Source of the DNA: Zwartia panacis
Lineage (GTDB): Bacteria > Pseudomonadota > Gammaproteobacteria > Burkholderiales > Burkholderiaceae_B
Direction: 5' to 3'
Assembly: GCF_030410395.1 (NCBI RefSeq)
Contig: NZ_JAUHHF010000009.1
Span: forward strand, 1-64,000
DNA: 64,000 nucleotides
Shown: positions 56,752 through 64,000 of the stretch, one piece after another
Numbering within the stretch: the stretch's first letter is position 1
Layout: every line of letters begins with the position of its first letter
Translations under genes and position numbers: made by a program
The notes under the pieces: generated by a model
What the model saw: the letters and a program-made list of their open reading frames with translations, nothing else
Database searches by the model: none
Told to the model about the DNA's origin: nothing

Positions 56752-56964
56752 GCGCGCAATACCGCTTGCTGGAAAATTTGTCTCACCACACTTTTCACCA
56801 CTTGTCTCCGGCCTTAAATCTCAAATACCATTAAATATTCTTGAGCATTGAGTCTTTTATTGTTGAGCTCGGATCATTGCAAACTTTTTTTATTATTGAT
56901 CCGCATTAGTATGAACCCTAACATAAAGACAAATCTTTTGCAGGGACGGGCAAGAAAAATGCCT

Positions 56965-56995
56965 TCAAGGTCGCCGTACTTTGCACGGCCCTTGA
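56965..56995 (+). promoter_or_regulatory. leader hairpin upstream of DUF1330 gene
   Basis: TCAAGG-TC-GCCGT (56965-56977) pairs with ACGGC-CCTTGA (56985-56995) around a seven-base loop, giving 11 base pairs with one two-base bulge. It ends 37 bases before the GTG start. It could be an mRNA leader structure or a terminator for something upstream; no function is shown. Confidence 0.35.
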
Positions 56996-57032
56996 TATAG
57001 TGTCTGCTCCCCCAAACTTCAAAGAGGTCATC

Positions 57033-57326
57033 GTGGCAAAAGCATATTGGATCAGCGCCTACCGTTCTATCACCAACCCTGAGGCCCTAGCCGCCTACGC
57101 CAAACTTGCTGGGCCCGCACTGACCGCCGCGGGCGGAAAATTCCTGGCGCGCAACGAAGCTGCTGCTGTCAAGGAAGACGGTGTCAAACAACGAACCGTG
57201 CTCATCGAGTTTGAAAGCGTGGAGGCCGCTCTTGCAGCCTACAACAGCCCGGCCTACCAGGAAGCCGTTCGCGCGCTCGGCAAGGGTTCCGTTGAACGCG
57301 ATATCCGTATTGTCGAAGGCGTGTAA
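57033..57326 (+). CDS. DUF1330 family protein (97 aa)
   Basis: The protein of 97 residues has the DUF1330 dimeric alpha/beta barrel pattern: (V/M)AKAYWISAYRSITNPEALA, GGKFLARN and RTVLIEFESVEAALAAYNSP, ending DIRIVEGV. The GTG at 57033 with AGAGG upstream gives the normal family N-terminus; a GTG at 57000 has no site. Family members are small, cytoplasmic and of unknown function. It is monocistronic, preceded by a hairpin and about 280 AT-rich noncoding bases. Confidence 0.87.
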   Translation: MAKAYWISAYRSITNPEALAAYAKLAGPALTAAGGKFLARNEAAAVKEDGVKQRTVLIEFESVEAALAAYNSPAYQEAVRALGKGSVERDIRIVEGV

Positions 57327-57399
57327 GAATTCGGATAAGTGTTTTGACTCACCCCATTTCAATATCTTTCTGAAGACCCCGGCGTCAGCCAACAGTGCG

Positions 57400-58662
57400 T
57401 TAACCGTGCTGGTTGGCAGGCGCCGACTTGCACCACATTGCGTTGCGCCATTTGATGGCGATGCCAATCGTTGCGGCAAGACCCAGCCCCGAGTACAAAA
57501 GCGTTGTCGCGACAAAGCCAATCGTATCGATCAATGGGCCTGCGATCAACAAGCCAACTGGCAAACCCCAGATTGCCAAAATACGTAGCCCCATGACGCG
57601 GCCGCGGTATTGAGGATCGATCGCGCGAAGCATCACCGCAGCGAGCGGAACAAGACAAATACTTTGCACGAAACCCGCGCACATCAAAATCGTCACACCC
57701 AGCGCGAAATGCGTCGTCGGCCCAAACACCATCAGCAACGTGAACCAGATCCCCGTGGCGATCAATAAGGCGCGCCCAGTCCCAAGTGAAAACCGGTTCG
57801 TCCCCAACACGATCGAACCCAGCAACGCACCAAAAGCGAAACTGGCACTCAAGGTGCCGAGCCCGGCCTGGCCCACGTCATAAACGGAGCGCGCAATGTA
57901 GGGCAGCAAGCCCAGGGAGAAGGGAAACGCGAGAAAATTCACCAGAAACGCCATACTCATCGTACCCAGTAAAACGGGCTTTCCCCACACGTAGGAAAAA
58001 GCATCTTGCAAATCCGTGAAGGGTGACGGTCGGGAGGTATGCACAACCGCCTCTTGCGCAGGCTTGCCTGCCACACTCATCGAGAAATAAAAACTCACCA
58101 GATACAAAATGGTGATACTCACATAAACCGGAACCATGCCGAACTGCGCGAAAATGCCCGCGCCGGCCAGCGCACCCGCGATGCGCGCAGAGTCGGAGGT
58201 CATGCGCGAGATACCCAAGGCAGAGGTCAACTGATCGCTCGGTTGTGTCTGCCCAATCAAGGCGTAGCGCATCATCAAATCGGAAGGACGGATCAAACCG
58301 ACAAAGGTCGCCACCGCGATCACGGTCAAGGGTGTGAGCCAATCGAAAAAGGCGAGCGTCGCGATGGTCAAAGCAGCCAGCGCATAGAGCCCTCGCGTGA
58401 TCATGAAGAGAACCCGGTACCCCACTCGATCCCCCGCGATGCCCAGGAAGGGCGAAATCAGTGCGCCGGTGTATTGCAAGGCGCCATAGATCACCAGCAG
58501 GAGAACCGAGCCTGACTCGACCAGAACATACCAGCCGAGCACGAGTATTTCCATCTCGAACGCCCAGGAGGTCGCCAGGTCTGCCGTCCATTGATAACGA
58601 AAACTGCGCACCTTGAAAGGTGCGCGGGAGGATTGCAAAATACTGCTAAAAGGACCCGGCAT
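57400..58662 (-). CDS. MFS transporter, EntS/MFS_3-like
   Basis: The 420-residue membrane protein has about 12 spans. The opening FRYQWTADLATSWAFEMEIL and GALQYTGALISPFLGIAGDR match the MFS_3 group related to enterobactin exporter EntS, which export siderophores or drugs. The ATG at 58662 is preferred to an upstream TTG at 58674. No siderophore genes are present, so a drug or metabolite role is as likely. Confidence 0.87.
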   Translation of the reverse strand: MPGPFSSILQSSRAPFKVRSFRYQWTADLATSWAFEMEILVLGWYVLVESGSVLLLVIYGALQYTGALISPFLGIAGDRVGYRVLFMITRGLYALAALTIATLAFFDWLTPLTVIAVATFVGLIRPSDLMMRYALIGQTQPSDQLTSALGISRMTSDSARIAGALAGAGIFAQFGMVPVYVSITILYLVSFYFSMSVAGKPAQEAVVHTSRPSPFTDLQDAFSYVWGKPVLLGTMSMAFLVNFLAFPFSLGLLPYIARSVYDVGQAGLGTLSASFAFGALLGSIVLGTNRFSLGTGRALLIATGIWFTLLMVFGPTTHFALGVTILMCAGFVQSICLVPLAAVMLRAIDPQYRGRVMGLRILAIWGLPVGLLIAGPLIDTIGFVATTLLYSGLGLAATIGIAIKWRNAMWCKSAPANQHG

Positions 58663-58714
58663 ACGAAAAGCCAATCAGACGTTCGGTCTACTCGATACAA
58701 ATCAACAATTGAGC

Positions 58715-59710
58715 TTACTCAAGCTTGATATTACGTTCCTTGACCACCTGTTTCCAGGTTTCCGACTCCTTGGCCATAAAGTCTGCCAACTCCTGGCGCG
58801 TGGTCGGATCGGGCGTCAAGCCATGTTTGTTCAACTGTTCACGGACCTCGGGATCGTTCAGCACTTTGACGATCTCAGTGTTCCAGCGATCCAGTATCGG
58901 AGCAGGAGTTTTGGCGGGCGCGACAAAAGCGTACCAGTTCGTTGCATTAAAACCAGGATACCCGGACTCCGCCATCGTCGGCACATCCGGCATCGCATCC
59001 GTACGCTTTAAACCCGTGGTCGCAAGCGGGATCAGCTTTTTAGTCTGCACATGCTGCAAGCTCGTCGTGGGGGTCGCGTAATACGCATCCAGACGACCAC
59101 TCAACAAATCAAGCATGGCCGCACTGCCACCCTTGTAAGGAACGTGGATCAACTCGACGCCCGCACGTTGAGCAAACAACTCACCTGCGAGGTGCGCCGC
59201 CGATCCGACACCCGTCGACGCATACGTCAACTTGCCCGGCTCTTTCTTGGCCGCGGCGACAAGCTCAGCGAGCGTGTTGATTTTCAGGCTTGGTGGGACC
59301 ACCAACACGTTTGGAAAATTCACGCCCATCGTGATGGGCGCGAGATCCTTGAGGGGATCAAAACTCAACTTCATCAGATGAGGCGACACCGTCATCGGAC
59401 CAATCGTTCCAAGCAAAAGCGTGGTGCCATCAGGTTTTGCATTAACGACCGCCTGCGTGGCGATTACACCGCCCGCGCCAGGCCGGTTCTCAACCACAAC
59501 GGGCTGTCCGAGGTTGGCCGCCAGACTTTTAGCAACGATCCGCGTGGCTGTATCGGTACCTCCGCCGGGGACAAATCCCACCACGATGGTGATGGTCTGA
59601 CCTTTTGGAAACTCTTGAGCAGTCGCGACGGATGAAAGACCCGTGACACCCAAGACAAGAGACAGCGTACAAAGCGCAGGCAGCACCGAGGCAAGTCGAA
59701 TTTTTTTCAA
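58715..59710 (-). CDS. Bug-family tripartite tricarboxylate transporter binding protein
   Basis: The 331-residue Bug protein is the fifth in the window. FPKGQTITIVVGFVPGGGTD follows a signal ending SSVATAQE, and VPYKGGSAAMLDLL and MPDVPTMAESGYPG are typical. A TTG at 59710 has GGAG six bases upstream and gives signal peptide MKKIRLASVLPALC; an ATG at 59740 has a weaker site and adds ten basic residues. I use the TTG, with uncertainty. It diverges from a ketopantoate-reductase-like gene 84 bases away. Confidence 0.9.
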   Translation of the reverse strand: MKKIRLASVLPALCTLSLVLGVTGLSSVATAQEFPKGQTITIVVGFVPGGGTDTATRIVAKSLAANLGQPVVVENRPGAGGVIATQAVVNAKPDGTTLLLGTIGPMTVSPHLMKLSFDPLKDLAPITMGVNFPNVLVVPPSLKINTLAELVAAAKKEPGKLTYASTGVGSAAHLAGELFAQRAGVELIHVPYKGGSAAMLDLLSGRLDAYYATPTTSLQHVQTKKLIPLATTGLKRTDAMPDVPTMAESGYPGFNATNWYAFVAPAKTPAPILDRWNTEIVKVLNDPEVREQLNKHGLTPDPTTRQELADFMAKESETWKQVVKERNIKLE

Positions 59711-59794
59711 GGCATTCTCCAATTTTTTTCTTGTGCGCATATCGTAGCATCCAGTTCAGCAAAGCGATAAGATTACTTTTCTAAAGGAGAAAGC

Positions 59795-60706
59795 ATGAAA
59801 ATTCTAATTTTGGGTGCAGGTGGCGTGGGTGGATATTTTGGTGCACGACTGATTCAAGCCGGAGCGGATGTGACCTATCTGCTGCGTGACAAGCGACACC
59901 AGATAATTCAGTCCGAAGGCCTAGTTGTCGAGACTCCAAATGAAACGTTTACTCTGCATCCAAAATCCGTCACCCGGGACCAACTCAAACCCGAGTACGA
60001 CCTGATTGTGCTGGCCCCCAAGGCGTATGACCTGGATGATGCGCTGGACTCCGTGAGCGCAGCCAGCAGTCGCGGGGTGATATTGCCTGTGCTCAATGGA
60101 TTAAGCCACATTGCCAAGCTGGACGAAAAATTTGGCCGTGCGCGCGTCATGGGTGGTGTCGCGCACATCGCCGCCACTGTGACCTCCAGCGGCTCAGTCA
60201 AACAGCTCACTGAGCTGCACGCACTGACAGTCGGGCACAGGGACCCGGCGCACGAAGCACTCGCGCGCGAATTTTCCGCCCTGTGCCAACAGGCGGCCTT
60301 TGACCATACCTACAGTGAAAATATTGAGCAGTCACTCTGGGACAAATGGGTGTTTCTTGCCACGCTCGCAGGCATGACCACACTTTGCCGTGGGCATGTT
60401 GGCAAAATCTCAGATGCACCCTGGGGCAAAGAAACCATGACGAGCTTCTACGCCGAAAGCTGCGCTATCGCGCAAGCGAACGGCTTCCCCACCAAAGAAA
60501 GCGCCCAGCAAAAAGCACTCGCCATGTTGACTAAATCAGGCTCAAGCTTCGCCGCCTCGATGCTCCGTGATCTGACACAAGGTCACCAGACAGAACATGA
60601 ACATATCCTGGGCGCCATGATCGATTACGGCGTGAAGAAAGGTGTGCCCTGCCCGCTCCTCAAAGCGGCGCATACGCACATGGTCGTTGAACAAAACAAA
60701 GGGTGA
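59795..60706 (+). CDS. ketopantoate reductase-family oxidoreductase (PanE/ApbA-like)
   Basis: The 303-residue NADP-dependent dehydrogenase has an N-terminal Rossmann motif ILGAGGVGGYFGARLIQAGA and the conserved Lys in LIVLAPKAYDLDDAL. SLWDKWVFLATLAGMTTLCRG is the helical domain segment shared with PanE. It may reduce 2-dehydropantoate or another 2-keto acid; several paralogues in this order have other roles. AAGGAGAAAGC gives a strong site before the ATG. It may pair with the divergent Bug gene. Confidence 0.87.
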   Translation: MKILILGAGGVGGYFGARLIQAGADVTYLLRDKRHQIIQSEGLVVETPNETFTLHPKSVTRDQLKPEYDLIVLAPKAYDLDDALDSVSAASSRGVILPVLNGLSHIAKLDEKFGRARVMGGVAHIAATVTSSGSVKQLTELHALTVGHRDPAHEALAREFSALCQQAAFDHTYSENIEQSLWDKWVFLATLAGMTTLCRGHVGKISDAPWGKETMTSFYAESCAIAQANGFPTKESAQQKALAMLTKSGSSFAASMLRDLTQGHQTEHEHILGAMIDYGVKKGVPCPLLKAAHTHMVVEQNKG

Positions 60707-60732
60707 TTACCGGCTGAACTCGCACTCTAGGC

Positions 60733-61347
60733 TTAGCGCGACAACGCAAGCCTGAGTCCGAAACCAATCAGACAAAGACCCGCTAACTTTTCAAGCGCAA
60801 AAGAGATCGAGCGATTCGCACGTAATCGCTCGGCTAGAAAGTGCGTCAATAAAATTGCCACCACGCAATAGAAAAAAGCCAATACTGCGATGGTCGCCGC
60901 AAGAAATGCGAACGTGATCAATCCCCTGTTTTGTACTGGATCGACAAACAAAGGAAAAAAGGCCATGTAAAAAACAATGGCTTTAGGATTGAGCAAGGTA
61001 ATCACGAGCGCTTGTCGCAGGTAGTGATAGGGCTTGATATTCAGGACAGGCGCCGCACCAGGCTTGGCCAACAACATCCTGGCTCCCAGCCAGACCAGAT
61101 AAATGGCCCCCATCCATTGAACTGCCTCGAAGGCGACGGGAGAAGCCGCCAACACAGCAGCGAGTCCCGCGACAGCCATCCATGACAAGACTTGATCGCC
61201 GAGAATCACTCCGAAGGCGGCTGCAAAACCGCCTCGAATCCCGCCTTTTGTCGTGGAGGTGATCAGGACGAGATTGCCAGGACCAGGAATCAACAGAAAA
61301 ATGATGAATGCAATCACAAACGCAGGATAGTCAGTCACACCAAGCAT
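60733..61347 (-). CDS. LysE/RhtB-family amino acid exporter
   Basis: The 204-residue membrane protein has about six spans. It contains LLIPGPGNLVLITSTTKGGIRGGF, the hallmark of LysE/RhtB exporters, and AIVFYMAFFPLFVDP in the middle. It exports amino acids such as homoserine, threonine or lysine; the exact one is not decided by sequence. GAGG precedes the ATG. Confidence 0.93.
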   Translation of the reverse strand: MLGVTDYPAFVIAFIIFLLIPGPGNLVLITSTTKGGIRGGFAAAFGVILGDQVLSWMAVAGLAAVLAASPVAFEAVQWMGAIYLVWLGARMLLAKPGAAPVLNIKPYHYLRQALVITLLNPKAIVFYMAFFPLFVDPVQNRGLITFAFLAATIAVLAFFYCVVAILLTHFLAERLRANRSISFALEKLAGLCLIGFGLRLALSR

Positions 61348-61379
61348 CAGGGCAGCCTCAATCTAAGGGAGTGGCTTGA

Positions 61380-61895
61380 TTAATGACGATGGGCCCCGTG
61401 TCCAGACATGGACCCCGGGTTATAAGTCGCGGGCTTGACTTCAAACTCGACTTTGACTTCACCTGCTTTTTCAAACTTGAGCATCACGGGAATCGTCGCA
61501 CCGACTTTAAAAGGCTCCGACAGTCCCAAAAACATGATGTGATAGCCGCCTGGTGCTAGCTTGACTGCACCACCGGCGGGTACCTCGATACCCGATACTT
61601 CACGCATTTTGGCGACGCCGTTTTCTGTCAGGATGGTATGCAGCTCGACCCGGTTGACGCCTGTTGTGCTTGCCGACACCAGCTTGTCAGGCTGAGCCGC
61701 CTGATTATCGATCTGAACATAGCCGGCACCGTTGACCTGCCCTGGCACGGATGCTCTCACCCACGGGGTCGATAATTTCAAATCACCCACGACTTTCTCG
61801 GAGGCGAACGCACCAAAAGATGCCCCAAAAGACATCATCGTGGCCAACAAAGCGCAAGCAAGCATGCGGGGAAATTTTTTGAGCGGGGTGTTCAT
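61380..61895 (-). CDS. periplasmic copper chaperone PCu(A)C
   Basis: The 171-residue periplasmic protein has a signal peptide ending FGAFASE. The copper motif His-x10-Met-x21-His-x-Met is complete: His in VELHTILTENG, Met in KMREV, then GGYHIMF. A Met/His-rich tail (MSGHGAHRH) adds metal ligands. It delivers Cu(I) to the CuA centre of cytochrome oxidase. The ATG at 61895 is preferred to an upstream TTG at 61916. No Sco or cox genes adjoin. Confidence 0.93.
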   Translation of the reverse strand: MNTPLKKFPRMLACALLATMMSFGASFGAFASEKVVGDLKLSTPWVRASVPGQVNGAGYVQIDNQAAQPDKLVSASTTGVNRVELHTILTENGVAKMREVSGIEVPAGGAVKLAPGGYHIMFLGLSEPFKVGATIPVMLKFEKAGEVKVEFEVKPATYNPGSMSGHGAHRH

Positions 61896-62016
61896 TGTGC
61901 GACCGTACCTATGCAAACATTCATGAGGAAAGCTTCACCGCAAATATTAGCTGAAAACCTCTACACTACCTGTTGAATTGAATTTGAATGCTCTCACAAG
62001 AACTGATGTCCAAACT

Positions 62017-63021
62017 ATGACACGCGCAAATCCGCCAGCCATCGAGCCCACCTCCGGCATGCGGTTTGGCACGATATTGGCACTCGTGACTTTTGTGCAC
62101 GTGCTGGTCATCGTTTTACTACTGTCCCATTTTGGTTGGTTGGGCGGCAGCGAATCAGAGACCGACTCCAACACGGGGCAGTCAGGCATCATCATCCCGG
62201 TCACGCTCGAAAAAGCTGAAGAGGCTGAAGCCGAAACAGAAACAAAACCCGAGGTGCAGCCTGAAGCAAAAGCCGACCCAAAACCTGAGCCTAATCCACA
62301 ATCCGAATCCGAACCCGAACCCGAACCTGAACCTAAGCCAGAGCTCACACCCGTGACAGGACCAGAGCCTCGGGAAGAGACCCTTCCACCAACAGACACA
62401 AGTACGGAAAAAGGTTCACCCTCGGACAACAAGAGGGAGTCTGAAAGTGAAATCGCTATTGAAAGCGATCAGGAAAGCGATCAGGAAAGCGATCAGGAAA
62501 GCGGTCAGGAAAGCACTCAGGCTGCCCCAGCAAATCCGCCTACTGAAGCAATCAAACCAATCAAACCAGTCAAACCAGTCAATCCCGAACAGCCTGTCGC
62601 ACCCACATCGCAAACCACACCACGCCCTTTGGCAGAACCGATGTCTCCATCGAATGCCACAACGTCCAGCGCCACAAATTCTTCGAGCAACCCTGCCCCA
62701 GGTCCGACGCAAACAAGTGCAAACCTTGATTCGCCCCCACTGACCCCGGCGCAAGTCGACCCCAACTATTTACATCGTCCCGATCCGGTCTATCCTGCGC
62801 TCTCTAAGCGTTTGCGCGAGGAAGGTACCGTCGTGTTACGCGTCAGTCTCGATGCGCAAGGCGCCGTTCGGGACATTCAGGTTGAATCAAGCAGTCAATT
62901 TCAACGGCTTGATCAAGCCGCGCTTGAAGCGGTGCGTCAATGGCGATTTATCCCGGCCACCCGCGGACAGGTCGCGGTACCCTCAACGGTGCTGGTACCG
63001 ATCGCATTTAAACATCAATAA
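62017..63021 (+). CDS. TonB-like energy transducer with long repeat-built linker
   Basis: The 334-residue protein has one membrane span near residues 15-37 (ILALVTFVHVLVIVLLLSHF), a long Pro/Glu then Ser/Gln/Glu periplasmic linker (50-240), and a C-terminal TonB domain (about 250-334) with DPVYPALSKRLREEGTVVLR and ALEAVRQWRFIPATR. It would pass proton-motive force to outer-membrane receptors. No ExbB, ExbD or receptor gene is close. The ATG at 62017 is used; a TTG at 61978 is less likely. The linker is longer than the usual TonB linker and built of tandem repeats. Confidence 0.87.
   Translation: MTRANPPAIEPTSGMRFGTILALVTFVHVLVIVLLLSHFGWLGGSESETDSNTGQSGIIIPVTLEKAEEAEAETETKPEVQPEAKADPKPEPNPQSESEPEPEPEPKPELTPVTGPEPREETLPPTDTSTEKGSPSDNKRESESEIAIESDQESDQESDQESGQESTQAAPANPPTEAIKPIKPVKPVNPEQPVAPTSQTTPRPLAEPMSPSNATTSSATNSSSNPAPGPTQTSANLDSPPLTPAQVDPNYLHRPDPVYPALSKRLREEGTVVLRVSLDAQGAVRDIQVESSSQFQRLDQAALEAVRQWRFIPATRGQVAVPSTVLVPIAFKHQ
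62461..62520 (+). repeat. 12-base tandem repeat, five units
   Basis: Five units of GAAAGCGATCAG lie head to tail; the first three are identical and the last two carry one and two changes. In the TonB-like frame they code ESDQ-ESDQ-ESDQ-ESGQ-ESTQ. Unit length is a multiple of three, so gain or loss of units keeps the frame. Confidence 0.95.
62551..62586 (+). repeat. 9-base tandem repeat, four units
   Basis: Four units of the type RTCAAACCA code for IKP-IKP-VKP-VNP in the TonB-like linker. The last unit is diverged. Like the 12-base repeat upstream, it keeps frame on copy change. Confidence 0.85.
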
Positions 63022-63036
63022 ACATACATCAATAAA

Positions 63037-63059
63037 CGCGGCCCTCGTAGAGGACCGCG
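63037..63059. terminator. convergent hairpin between TonB-like and DUF2892 genes
   Basis: CGCGGCCCTC (63037-63046) pairs with GAGGACCGCG (63050-63059) with one mismatch around a GTA loop. It lies 16 bases past the TonB-like stop and 7 bases from the DUF2892 stop; on the plus strand a short T-run follows 13 bases later. It probably serves as a bidirectional terminator. Confidence 0.55.
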
Positions 63060-63065
63060 CACTGA

Positions 63066-63281
63066 TTACTTTTTGCTGCTGCTTGAACCTGCGTTTTCTT
63101 TGGAACAGGAACTGATGCCCAGCAAAGGATAGGCCGGGCAAAAACGAAAGATCCCTGTCAAGAGAGGGACCACTCCGATCCAGCCCCAGACACCGACGGT
63201 GCCCGTTGCAGCCAGGGCGATCAGCACCAAACCAACGGCGATGCGTAGCGTACGATCAATCGTGCCGACATTACATTTCAT
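63066..63281 (-). CDS. DUF2892 small membrane protein
   Basis: The 71-residue protein has NVGTIDRTLRIAVGLVLIAL near the start, one or two membrane spans (LVLIALAATGTVGVWGWIGV, VVPLLTGIFRFCPAYPLLG) and a Ser/Lys tail. This matches the DUF2892 family, often found beside rhodanese or persulfide dioxygenase genes. FRFCPAYPLLG, with its Cys-Pro, is the family's typical core. The ATG at 63281 has AAGG nine bases upstream, better placed than the ATG at 63290. It follows the hydrolase gene by 11 bases on the same strand. Confidence 0.88.
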   Translation of the reverse strand: MKCNVGTIDRTLRIAVGLVLIALAATGTVGVWGWIGVVPLLTGIFRFCPAYPLLGISSCSKENAGSSSSKK

Positions 63282-63292
63282 GATGAACATCC

Positions 63293-64000
63293 TTATAGAG
63301 CGTTGAGAGGAATTTTTAAATAGGAGACTCCATTGGAGTCCTTGGGTGGGAACTCACCCGCACGGATATTGATTTGGACTGCAGGCAAAATCAGTACCGG
63401 CATTTCCAGTGTTGCGTCACGCTTGGTCCGCATTTCCACAAACTGCGCTTCAGTGATGCCATCGTGGACATGAATATTGTTGGCCCGCTGCTCGGCGACT
63501 GTTGTTTCAAACGCCACTTCCCTGCCCGCGGGAGGATAGTCGTGACACATGAACAAGCGCGTCTCTGGCGGCAAACTCAACAGGCGGCGTGTCGATGCAT
63601 ACAAAGTTTTGGCATCACCGCCGGGAAAGTCGCAACGAGCAGTTCCCACATCGGGCATGAATAAGGTGTCACCCACAAAGACAGCGTCTCCAAACTGGTA
63701 AGCCATGCAGGCAGGCGTATGACCAGGAACAAATAAAGCATGCCCTTCGAGCGCACCGACTTTGATCGGCTCGCCTTCCTTGATCAACACATCAAACTGC
63801 GAACCATCCTGTCGGAACTCAGGTTCAAGATTAAAGACTCCTGCAAATACCTTTTGCACGGTGGTGATGTGATCACCAATCGCGATATTGCCGCCGAGGT
63901 GCTGCTTCAAATAAGGTGCGGCAGACAAGTGATCGGCGTGCGCATGTGTCTCGAGAATCCATTCGACCTTGAGATTGTTTGCTCTAACGAAATCAATCAC
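63293..64000 (-). CDS. metallo-beta-lactamase-fold hydrolase, persulfide dioxygenase-like (5' cut by window edge)
   Basis: The visible 235 residues form most of an MBL-fold protein of the ETHE1/Blh group. THAHADHLSAAPYLK holds the metal-ligand motif HxHxDH, then VPGHTPACMAY (His), VFVGDTLFMPDVGTARCDFP (Asp) and LFMCHDYPP (His). These members oxidise glutathione persulfide to sulfite or act as related hydrolases. The first codon shown (GTG at 64000) is internal; roughly 50-60 N-terminal residues lie beyond the edge. With DUF2892 it forms a common sulfide-detoxification pair. Confidence 0.88.
   Translation of the reverse strand: MIDFVRANNLKVEWILETHAHADHLSAAPYLKQHLGGNIAIGDHITTVQKVFAGVFNLEPEFRQDGSQFDVLIKEGEPIKVGALEGHALFVPGHTPACMAYQFGDAVFVGDTLFMPDVGTARCDFPGGDAKTLYASTRRLLSLPPETRLFMCHDYPPAGREVAFETTVAEQRANNIHVHDGITEAQFVEMRTKRDATLEMPVLILPAVQINIRAGEFPPKDSNGVSYLKIPLNAL

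Noticed and set aside
62242-62586. Repeats considered as CRISPR
   Set aside because: The units are 6, 9 and 12 bases, head to tail without spacers, and are in frame inside a TonB-like gene.
1-64000. Mobile elements, prophage, tRNA or rRNA genes
   Set aside because: No transposase, integrase, phage-structural or RNA-gene signature was recognised by eye on either strand; a tRNAscan or Infernal run would be needed to exclude small RNA genes fully.

Overview
The window looks like a chromosomal segment of a betaproteobacterium of the order Burkholderiales, most likely an Alcaligenaceae/Bordetella relative. The main reasons are five separate genes for Bug-type (tripartite tricarboxylate family) periplasmic binding proteins, a Burkholderiales-type porin, a cyanophycin-synthetase-like gene, and a general content of uptake and catabolic genes with moderate GC. 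No rRNA, tRNA, CRISPR array, phage gene, transposase or insertion sequence was recognised. No intergenic gap exceeds 300 bases. This assignment is inference from gene content only.

Layout. 0.1-2.7 kb: TauD-like dioxygenase, Bug protein and carboxymuconolactone-decarboxylase-like protein. 2.7-7.2 kb: a TPR/SPINDLY glycosyltransferase, a 49-residue Lys-rich protein, arfB (ribosome rescue), a stand-alone Lon N-domain protein and a class I aminotransferase. 7.4-18.7 kb (+): Bug protein, MmgE/PrpD protein, aldo/keto reductase, a CphA2-like cyanophycin synthetase with a degenerate Mur-ligase P-loop, malate synthase G, an M20 peptidase and a D-aminoacylase-like amidohydrolase. 18.8-24.7 kb (-): a molybdenum hydroxylase operon (FAD, 2Fe-2S and Mo subunits) that continues into a MoaD/ThiS-like protein ending in Gly-Gly and a hydratase, with a Bug gene and a strong terminator upstream. 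A CoA ligase gene diverges at 24.8 kb.

26.4-33.2 kb (-): a dipeptide/oligopeptide ABC importer (two permeases, fused double ATPase, Tat-type binding protein) followed by an M81/MlrC-type peptidase. 33.4-41.5 kb: a PLP lyase of the D-cysteine desulfhydrase/cysteate sulfo-lyase family, Bug protein, MFS exporter, porin, class II aldolase, second TauD-like dioxygenase, TauE/SafE exporter and flavin reductase. 41.6-43.0 kb (+): a three-gene cobalt-type nitrile hydratase/thiocyanate hydrolase with its beta subunit split in two and a His-rich tail on the metal subunit. 43.0-46.4 kb (-): a PhnCDE-type importer with two PhnE permeases.

46.5-49.8 kb (+): a NUDIX-metallo-beta-lactamase fusion and an orphan paralogue of the dipeptide-binding protein. 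49.8-55.4 kb (-): a complete RND efflux system with overlapping genes. 55.5-64 kb: two MFS transporters, a DUF1330 protein, another Bug protein, a ketopantoate-reductase-like protein, a LysE exporter, a PCu(A)C copper chaperone, a TonB-like protein with a repeat-built linker, a DUF2892 protein and a persulfide-dioxygenase-like hydrolase cut by the right edge.

Most genes bring in, modify or export small organic compounds. The most unusual points are the split cobalt hydratase with a built-in poly-His segment and no activator gene nearby, the solitary CphA2-like gene, and the sulfur-carrier-like protein embedded in the molybdenum hydroxylase operon. Start sites were chosen by ribosome-binding sites, signal peptides and overlaps with upstream genes, so several genes are shorter than their longest open frames.
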